DNA of 7,047 nt, taken from contig CABUWA010000097.1 in NCBI GenBank assembly GCA_902495085.1, positions 1-7,047 of the forward strand, read 5' to 3'. The stretch comes from an uncultured Collinsella sp. (GTDB lineage Bacteria; Actinomycetota; Coriobacteriia; Coriobacteriales; Coriobacteriaceae). A program made the position numbers and the translations under genes. This document shows positions 1 to 6,500 of the stretch, piece by piece (position 1 is the first letter of the stretch; every line of letters begins with the position of its first letter). The notes under the pieces were generated by a model. That model did no database searches and was not told the origin of the DNA. It worked only from the letters and a program-made list of their open reading frames with translations.

Positions 1-51
1 TATACGGTTCTAATGTGCATGCATTGGGCCTATTTGTCGGATTATGGATGT

Positions 52-55
52 GGAG
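52..55 (+). promoter_or_regulatory. Ribosome binding site deciding the start of the M28-like gene
   Basis: GGAG ends 5 bases before the ATG at 61. In-frame ATG codons at 13 and 19 would add up to 16 residues but have no purine-rich sequence before them. The resulting N-terminus (MANTQNYINHLL) also looks like a natural start of the helical M28 N-terminal segment. No convincing promoter can be assigned in the 60 bases available; the real one may lie outside the window. Confidence 0.7.
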
Positions 56-60
56 CGCAC

Positions 61-3000
61 ATGGCGAACACCCAGAACTATATTAACCACCTGCTGCAGA
101 ACACCGGCATTACGCCGGCATGCAGCGAAGAAGAGCGCTTGGCTGCCGAGGATATCGCTCAGATCTTCCGCAACCACGGCTTTGACCCCGAGGTTCAGGA
201 GTTCAATGCCCCGGCGCCCAGTAGGTTGGCATTTGCCGTTACCGGTATTCTTGCGTTTGCCGGCGCCCTGCTGATGGGCATCGGTGGCGGTATCGGCTTG
301 GTCGGCACCTTGCTGGCCATTGTCGGTGCCGTGCTCTACGTGCTCGAGCGCACAGGGCATCCCGTGGTTTCGCGCCTGGGCAAGACGGGCGTGAGCCAAA
401 ATGTCATCGCCTACCACAAGGCCTCGGGCCCGCTCGCGTCTCCGCGCAACCGCCCGGTGGTCGTTGTCGCACACTACGACTCTCCCCGTGCTGAGCTGCT
501 CGCCCGCGAGCCCTATGCTTCGTATCGTGCGCTCATCGCCAAGCTGTTGCCCGTTGCCACGGTTGCCCCCGCTGCCGTTGCCATCCTGCGTATCCTGCCG
601 CTCCCCGGCGCGCTCAAGGTTCTGCTGTGGATTGTCGCGATCCTCGCTTCCCTCGTTGCACTTGCCAACGCGGCAAACATCATCTCTAACCGCCATATTC
701 TTCCCTATACGTCCGGCGCGGTGTGCAACAAGTCTTCTGTCGCCGCTATGCTCGGCGTTATGGACAACGTTGCTCCCTTCCAGGGCGAAAACGAGTTTCC
801 CGACGATGTTCCGTTCGATACCTATTTTGGGGAGCAAAAGCGTCGTGCCGAGGAAATGGCGCGTGCAGCGGCGGAGTATGCCGCGGCCCAGCAGCAAAAC
901 GACTACGGCAACACCATCGAGTACGAAGAGCCTGCCTTCGCCGAGGACGAGTTCGGTCAGCCGATTGCTCCCGACACTCAGACCGAGCCCGAACAGGGTG
1001 AGGCTTTCGACGAGCAGATCGAGGGCTTTGAGGGTGCGTCTGCCGACGAGACGCTGATTGGCGCCATCGTGCCCGAGGATCAGAATCAGGCTGTCCAGGC
1101 TGAAGAGTTCAATGACGAGGTTTCCGCTGCCGAGCCGGTGGAGGAGCCTGTCGCGGCCGAGCCCGAGCCCAAGCTCTATCGCAATGCCGCCGGCAACATC
1201 CGCTTTGGTTCGGATGCCATCCGTGCGCTCGGAATGCTTCCCGAGTCCTGCACGCTCGATTACGAGGAGGGCGAGGAGCCGACGTTTGAGCCCGAGCCTG
1301 CCCCCGTCGTGACTGTGCCTGCGCCCGCTGTCACCGTGGATGATGAGTCTGCCGCGGTTGCCGCTGCCGTTGCCGAGCCCGAGGCGGTGTCCGCGATCGA
1401 TCCCGCGGCAGGACTGGACATTTTGGCTCCCGACGCGCCGGCGCAAGACGTTGCGGACGAGTCTGACGACGATTACGTTGAACAGCCGAGGCGCGTGTCT
1501 TACGAGAGCGATACTGATTTCTCGGCCGAGATTCCCGCGGCAACGCCCCATGCCGACATTGCATCCGCGTTCTCGTCGATTGGCGCCAGCGCTTCCAACT
1601 TCTTTAAGGGTGCGCTTGCAAAGGGCAAGAAATTTGTCGACGATTTCGAGGAGAAGCGCGCTGCCGCACGCGAGGCTGCCGAGCAGGAGGCTATCGCTCA
1701 GCAGCAGGCAGCCGAGGCGGCACGTGAGCACGCGGCGCAAGAGTTCGAGCAGAACGAGGCTATGCAGTCCGCGCCCGTCGACGCCGCCGAAGCTACAACG
1801 TCCTTTGAGTCCCAGCAACCGGCGTCCGCGGATGTTGTTGAGGCGACGACGTCTTTCGAGGCTCAGCAGCACGTCGATAGCACCATGTCGTTTGATGCCG
1901 CGAAGTTCGATTCCACGATAACGTTTGAAAAGCAGGGCACCGCGATTGCTGAGCCCCTTCCTATTTCCGATGAACAGGGCGACGCGGTGGACGATGACGA
2001 GCCCATTGATGCTGCCGAAATCCAAGATGCCGCCGAGGACGAGTCCGTCGAGGCCAACTCTGACGAAGAGCAATACGCGGCAGCCGATCAAGGTGATTCG
2101 ACCGAGGTCGAGCAGGAGGAAGTGCCTGCGGTTTCCGAGACTCCCGAGACGGATGAGTCGAGGCCTTATTCCACGCAGATTTTCACCATGCCGACCCCGA
2201 GTGGTTCCGGTGCCACGGTTGCCAATGTCGCTCCCACCCAGGACGAAACGGTCGATTCCCTTATGGCCCAGATTTCCTCCCAGGCATCGCCGCGTCCGCA
2301 GATGAATGTTCCCGATCCGGCGTCGGCACCGTCGCCTGCACCTTCCTCGTCTCCGCTGGCTTCAGTCCCCGATCCGTCGCTGCCGTCTATGAAGCAGGCA
2401 AACGTTGCGTCTCGCACGTCGCTGTTCGACCTTCCCGATCCCTCTGCCCAAGTCAACGACCCCTTTGCTACTGCCCAGGGTCCCGAACCCACATCGGCAC
2501 CCGTTGCGCCTCCTATGCCCGTTGCGTCGGGCGCGCAGCCGATCGAGACCATTTCGGCTCCCGCCCCGGCGGCACCCAAGTCTCGTAAGCGCGGCCTGGG
2601 TGGCCTGTTCGGTCGTAAAAAGAAAAACGAGCAGGACAGCATGAGTGACTGGCTGGGCGTCGAAGACGATTACGATGCCAAGAAATCCGGTCGCGGTATC
2701 GGTTCGTGGGATAACTTCGAGGACGATAACGATGGCTGGAAGGGCGGCGCTACGTCTTCCGATGGCGCTTCTTCCGAAGATATGCTCTCGGCTGTCGCCT
2801 CTATGGGCGATGATGAGCTGCTCGGTCACGATATCTGGTTTGTGGCAACGGGTGCCTCGGATTGTGATGGCGCCGGCATGAAGGCCTTCTTGGCTTCGCA
2901 TCGCGATAAGCTCCGCGGCGTATTCTTTATCAATCTTGAATCCGTCGGCGCCGGTAGGCTTTCGGTTGTGACGGTCGAGGGCGAACAACAGCTGCTCAAG

Positions 3001-3258
3001 GGCGATCGCCGCATCATGAACCTGGTCAGCAAGGTCTGCAAGTCGTTCCATGTCGATTGTGGCGCGCTCGAGATGCCCTATGCCAAGACCGATGCCTACG
3101 CCGCGCTCGAGGCGAGCCGCCGAGCCCTCACCATCGCCGGTGTGGACGGCACACGTCTGGCTTGCGCTCGTACCGAGGACGACCTGCCCCACAATGTCAA
3201 CCCGACGAACATTGCTACGGTATCCGAGGTCGTGACCGAGGTTATCCGCCGTTCGTAG
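61..3258 (+). CDS. M28-like membrane protein split by a very large acidic insert
   Basis: This gene encodes 1065 residues and has no signal peptide. Residues 1-240 resemble the N-terminal half of an M28 (Zn aminopeptidase) domain: a VVVVAHYDS strand carrying His138 and Asp140, and a GAVCNKSSVAAML helix start at 219-231 that matches the family's GAxDNASGVAALL. Residues 921-1065 resemble the rest: a WFVATGASD strand (926-934), INLESVG (957-963) and a C-terminal LPHN with His1044. Four hydrophobic segments lie at about 56-75, 78-96, 157-180 and 184-208. Residues 241-920 are acidic, Ala/Pro/Glu-rich and probably disordered. Relative to classical M28 sites, Asp is Cys222, the Glu-Glu pair is Ser933-Asp934, and the later Asp is Glu960, so ordinary peptidase activity is doubtful. 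Loop charges suggest that the soluble parts face the cytoplasm. The ATG at 61 was chosen because GGAG lies 5 bases upstream. The gene is the first of a two-gene operon. The fold call is fairly secure; the function is unknown. Confidence 0.85.
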   Translation: MANTQNYINHLLQNTGITPACSEEERLAAEDIAQIFRNHGFDPEVQEFNAPAPSRLAFAVTGILAFAGALLMGIGGGIGLVGTLLAIVGAVLYVLERTGHPVVSRLGKTGVSQNVIAYHKASGPLASPRNRPVVVVAHYDSPRAELLAREPYASYRALIAKLLPVATVAPAAVAILRILPLPGALKVLLWIVAILASLVALANAANIISNRHILPYTSGAVCNKSSVAAMLGVMDNVAPFQGENEFPDDVPFDTYFGEQKRRAEEMARAAAEYAAAQQQNDYGNTIEYEEPAFAEDEFGQPIAPDTQTEPEQGEAFDEQIEGFEGASADETLIGAIVPEDQNQAVQAEEFNDEVSAAEPVEEPVAAEPEPKLYRNAAGNIRFGSDAIRALGMLPESCTLDYEEGEEPTFEPEPAPVVTVPAPAVTVDDESAAVAAAVAEPEAVSAIDPAAGLDILAPDAPAQDVADESDDDYVEQPRRVSYESDTDFSAEIPAATPHADIASAFSSIGASASNFFKGALAKGKKFVDDFEEKRAAAREAAEQEAIAQQQAAEAAREHAAQEFEQNEAMQSAPVDAAEATTSFESQQPASADVVEATTSFEAQQHVDSTMSFDAAKFDSTITFEKQGTAIAEPLPISDEQGDAVDDDEPIDAAEIQDAAEDESVEANSDEEQYAAADQGDSTEVEQEEVPAVSETPETDESRPYSTQIFTMPTPSGSGATVANVAPTQDETVDSLMAQISSQASPRPQMNVPDPASAPSPAPSSSPLASVPDPSLPSMKQANVASRTSLFDLPDPSAQVNDPFATAQGPEPTSAPVAPPMPVASGAQPIETISAPAPAAPKSRKRGLGGLFGRKKKNEQDSMSDWLGVEDDYDAKKSGRGIGSWDNFEDDNDGWKGGATSSDGASSEDMLSAVASMGDDELLGHDIWFVATGASDCDGAGMKAFLASHRDKLRGVFFINLESVGAGRLSVVTVEGEQQLLKGDRRIMNLVSKVCKSFHVDCGALEMPYAKTDAYAALEASRRALTIAGVDGTRLACARTEDDLPHNVNPTNIATVSEVVTEVIRRS
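226..684 (+). other. Four transmembrane segments within the M28-like N-terminal half
   Basis: Residues 56-75 and 78-96 form one hydrophobic hairpin and residues 157-180 and 184-208 a second. Between the hairpins lies a soluble stretch (97-156) with several Arg and Lys residues and the HYDS motif. The turns inside each hairpin are short. By the positive-inside rule the soluble parts, including HYDS and everything after residue 208, would be cytoplasmic. The second hairpin lies between the first two metal-site motifs, which a typical soluble M28 enzyme joins with only a short loop. The segments are clear by eye; the topology is an inference. Confidence 0.7.
781..2820 (+). other. Large acidic, probably disordered insert inside the M28-like fold
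   Basis: Residues 241-920 are dominated by Ala, Glu, Asp, Pro and Ser. In order the insert holds: a Gln/Ala/Glu-rich helix-like stretch (258-279); acidic sequence; a more ordered-looking island (371-403); Ala/Pro/Val-rich sequence; a Lys/Arg/Glu/Ala coiled-coil-like helix (516-568); a tandem Thr-x-x-Phe repeat (577-625); very acidic sequence (633-700); a Pro-rich region with PDP repeats (749-795); a basic patch (840-855); and two Trp-containing acidic motifs (862-896). The reading frame stays open throughout with no sign of a frameshift, so this looks like an integral part of the protein and not an assembly artefact. Confidence 0.75.
1789..1935 (+). repeat. Short degenerate protein repeat with Thr-x-x-Phe motifs
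   Basis: Four units follow each other in the M28-like protein: EATTSFESQQ (577-586), EATTSFEAQQ (594-603), DSTMSFDA (606-613) and DSTITFEKQ (617-625). Their common pattern is acidic, small, Thr, any, Ser/Thr, Phe, acidic. The first two are nearly identical but their codons differ, so the repeat is kept at protein level. Two further Thr-x-x-Phe motifs occur downstream at Thr705 and Thr786. Confidence 0.7.
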
Positions 3259-3268
3259 ACGGAGCTCT

Positions 3269-3274
3269 AAGGAG
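3269..3274 (+). promoter_or_regulatory. Ribosome binding site for the small membrane protein gene
   Basis: AAGGAG lies 5 bases before the GTG at 3280 and 10 bases after the stop codon of the preceding gene. A near-perfect site at ideal spacing supports both the GTG start and the reality of this short gene. The close spacing to the upstream stop suggests translational coupling. Confidence 0.85.
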
Positions 3275-3279
3275 TCAAC

Positions 3280-3498
3280 GTGTTTTCGTATATTAAGCGC
3301 CATTGGCCTGTCTACGTGATTTTGACCTTGATTGCCATTGCGTTAGGATTTGGGGCTGCCTACATCGTGGGTGCAAAGGGCTCGACCCCCGCCTCCGCAA
3401 TCAGCGAAGAGGTGGAGCAAGAACAGAGCACGGGCGCCGATGGGATTCCTGAGTCCGAGCAGGCAATCGTTGATGGTGGATCTTCGTCTGCAGAGTAG
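3280..3498 (+). CDS. Small single-pass membrane protein with acidic tail
   Basis: This gene encodes 72 residues starting from GTG behind a strong AAGGAG site. The N-terminus (MFSYIKRHW) is basic, followed by one hydrophobic segment at about 11-30. The remaining 40 residues are rich in Glu, Asp, Ser and Gly with almost no basic residues. The charge pattern predicts the N-terminus inside and the acidic tail outside. An ASA at 38-40 could be a signal-peptidase site, which would release an acidic peptide of about 32 residues, but it lies rather far from the hydrophobic core, so a membrane-anchored protein is more likely. The gene begins 21 bases after the M28-like gene on the same strand and is followed by a terminator, so the two form an operon and the product may be a partner or accessory of that protein. 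I do not recognise a family. Confidence 0.8.
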   Translation: MFSYIKRHWPVYVILTLIAIALGFGAAYIVGAKGSTPASAISEEVEQEQSTGADGIPESEQAIVDGGSSSAE

Positions 3499-3519
3499 AT
3501 ACGGCGATTTACATGATTG

Positions 3520-3557
3520 AAAGCGGGCGAGCCAGGGGACTGGCTCGCCCGCTTTTT
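3520..3557 (+). terminator. Rho-independent terminator between convergent genes
   Basis: A perfect 15-base-pair inverted repeat (3520-3534 with 3541-3555), with a GC-rich core of 12 pairs and a 6-base GGGGAC loop, is followed on the + strand by a T run (3553-3557). It starts 21 bases after the small membrane protein gene and ends the + strand operon. The convergent adhesin gene stops 8 bases away on the other side. Read on the - strand, the same stem is followed only by TTTCAAT, so it may work in both directions but should be stronger for the + strand operon. Confidence 0.9.
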
Positions 3558-3564
3558 CATCGCG

Positions 3565-6500
3565 CTAGCGCTTCTTTGGGATCGACCTAAGGCGAGCGAA
3601 CCATAGGGCTGCGGCGCCCGAGGTCAGGAGCGCGGTGATGCAAGCGGCGATGGGAACTGATCCTGTTGCCGGTAGGTCCTGCGGTAGGGTACAGCGTTGA
3701 ATGACACAGTCCTCGTCATGTGACTCAAGTTTATCGCCGCCGCCGTTGCGGCAAAGATCGACGCGTGCGCTGTTGGTGAGTGCGGTTTGTGGCGTATAAG
3801 CCGACGTTGCCTGCATGTGCACGACTGCGCCCCGAGCGTCTGTGCCAAGGATTGCTTTGGCATCGTCAAGGTCGTCGTGCTCATCTTTGAGATCATCGCG
3901 GGTCCAAGAATCCGCATCGCTTCGAGTCGTAAAGTCGGCGGCTACCGCACCGTATTCAATTCGAATGCCCGTTACGACGGTATTGGATGCAAGGTCGAGC
4001 TCTTCCGCCTCGAGTGTGGTGGATTCCGTGGTCGAGATATCCGCCTTCCAGAGGTGCCAACCGTCGTAATCGACGAGGCGACAGTCCTCACCCAGGCTCT
4101 CTTTTACTTCGTCGGACTCAAGCCAAGGATTTTCGTGCCCATCGTCAAGTGTCGCGTTTGCCGGCTCATCGACGTCTGTCGAGTCCAACGGCGTCGTGCG
4201 ATACCATACGTTGCACAGACCGTTGAGGTCGCCGATGGCGACGGGGGTTTCGATTGAGATGAATCTCGCCGTGCCGTCTTTGGCGCACTCAAGATCATCG
4301 GTAATCGTAAACTCATCAACCCAAGTAGCGGAATCGTTTCGAGCATCGATGGTATAGGAGAAAAGCCCATCACTATTGGTTTGCGTCGTGGCGCGGTTTT
4401 TACCATCGCCGTTAGCCAACAGGCCCTTTTCGATAGGTTGGGCAAGTTCCTGACGCTTGTCGACCTGTCCCTTGATCTCGATGGGCGCATCCTTCATCGC
4501 GACGGATTGGACTTCTCCCGTATCCTTTATTTCAAACGTTATTTCCTCGGCAAGGTCATAGGTCCGCGGAGACATCATTTCGCGCAACGAGTAGGTGCCG
4601 GGTGCAAGATGTTCGACGCGGTGTGGCTTGTCGGATGAGGTCCAGGAGTCTATTTCGGTTTTATCGGGACCATATAAGGTGAGTTGTGCGCCTTCCACTT
4701 CCTGCTCACCGCTTGCATCGACCTTGGAGATATCAACCTTGGTGTAATCGTCGGATACGTTAAGCCGTGCTTCTACAACGGGTGTTTTCTGGTCGGCATA
4801 AGTAAGGTCGACAATATGGGATGTCCGATCGAGTAAGAAGCCTGCCGGCGCTTGAGTCTCGACAACCTCGTAGCGTGCGGTGCCAGATCCCAGCGGGAGG
4901 TCGTCCGCGCGTGCTTCTCCAGTTTCATCCGTCGTGACGGTAGCGACAGTCTTACCGTCGAGCGCGGCAATGCTACCGTCGGGGCGCACGATATCACCCG
5001 AGGCACGGATCTCAAAGACGGCGCCCGCGAGGTTGCTGCCGTCTACGGCATCGGTTTTAACGATCCTGATGTTTCCGGTCGCGGCGTGGTCATAATACGA
5101 GGCGATTGCAACGGGCGTTAGGTTCATGTCGGCGGGTATGTTTACCTCGATCTCCTCGCCGACAAGATAGGGCTCTTTGGCCGAGGTTTCGCGTACATAA
5201 TAGGTGCCCGGCACGAGCGATTCGGGCAGTGTGACGGTCCCGGTCGCGTCAGTCGTAAAGGTGTCCATTACGTTATGTGCTGGATACCAGCAAGTTTGTG
5301 AGACAGGTTCGTGATTGCTGTCGAGGAATTGGAAGGTGAATCCGGCTAGTGGAACAGAAGCGCCTGTTTGGGCATCGCGTTTTACAATCTGGAGATGCGT
5401 CGACAGCGCGTGGTTGTCCACGATATATTGAAGCTCGGCGCCGTTGGAAATCTGATTGGCCCCGACGGTCCATTCCCCTGCACGTTTAAAACCCTCGGGG
5501 ACGGTTTCCGGAACCTCGCGAATCGTGTAGCCGGCACGGTCGTATGGGACAGCTCCGTGGACACCGGCGGGTCGCTTGCCTGTGCCGAACCATGCTTCGG
5601 GCTGATCTTTGGTGGAGGCAAAGCCATAAATGTTTGTGGTCAGTGTGCCAACAACCTGCTGAGAACTGTTGCTGACAACCTCAAAGACAACACCTTCCGC
5701 CGGTTGCTCCAGGCCGGATTGGTCGCTATTGCCGTAATCCTTGAATTTGGAAATCTCAAGGTCAAACGCAATGGGGATATCGGAAATGCGAGATTCGATC
5801 TCGACTACGCCTGAATCGCCGAGCTGGTCGGCTCCAACAGTATAGGTCCAGCTGTCGTTGGATGGCAGGTAGCCCTCGGGGGCTTTTGATTCGTAGATGG
5901 TAAAGGTTCCTAAGGGGACATCGACGAGGGTAGCCCGACCGCTTTCGTCGGTCGTGAGGATCTGCGCCCATCCAGGGGTTGATTGCGACACACACGTGAA
6001 CTCTGCTCCTGCGAGTGAAGATCCCACCTGGGGGCCGGCATTCGTCGCGGCATCGAGTTTTACGATACGCAGGTTGATGGTGCCGGGCTGTTCATCAATG
6101 GCGACCTGTCCACCGTCATTCCCCGTGGTAAAGGCGATGCGATCACGACGGGGGACATAGCCGGCCGGCGCCTTCGTTTCAACTAGGTAGTATGCCATGT
6201 TGGGCAGAAGTGTTGCTTGCGCTCGACCGTTGCTGTCCATCTTGATGGTGCCGACACGCGCGCCGCTGGCGCTCTCAAAAATATCGAATGTTGCCCCGGT
6301 AAACTGATAGGTATTGTTTCCGCTGGTAATAACGGTGTTAGCAGACTGCTTTTGGAAGGAAACAGACACCGCCGGCAGTACATAGAGCATGTCTTGACGT
6401 TTGCTGCCGCCCGATACGGCCCCTAGATAGCGTCGCGCGCGGTGCGGAGCGGCTTTGATGCTTCCTGATTTTGCGCTGTCGTGGAGCCACCGCGCAGCCG

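Noticed and set aside
13..60. Upstream in-frame ATG codons (13 and 19) as start of the M28-like gene
   Set aside because: No ribosome binding site precedes them, and the extra residues look like translated leader. GGAG before the ATG at 61 is better.
10..2091. 693-codon open frame on the - strand opposite the M28-like gene
   Set aside because: It lies antisense to a gene with recognisable motifs and shows an Arg/Gly/Leu/Val-rich composition typical of the complement of high-G+C coding sequence. It has no recognisable domain. The + strand gene's codon bias explains the lack of stops.
2362..3303. 313-codon open frame on the - strand opposite the end of the M28-like gene
   Set aside because: It covers the conserved M28-like C-terminal half and the small gene's ribosome binding site in antisense, and its translation shows no family motif.
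5368..5814. 148-codon open frame on the + strand opposite the adhesin (also 3787-4257)
   Set aside because: Both lie antisense to well-supported CnaB and C-terminal domain coding sequence, with no protein features of their own.
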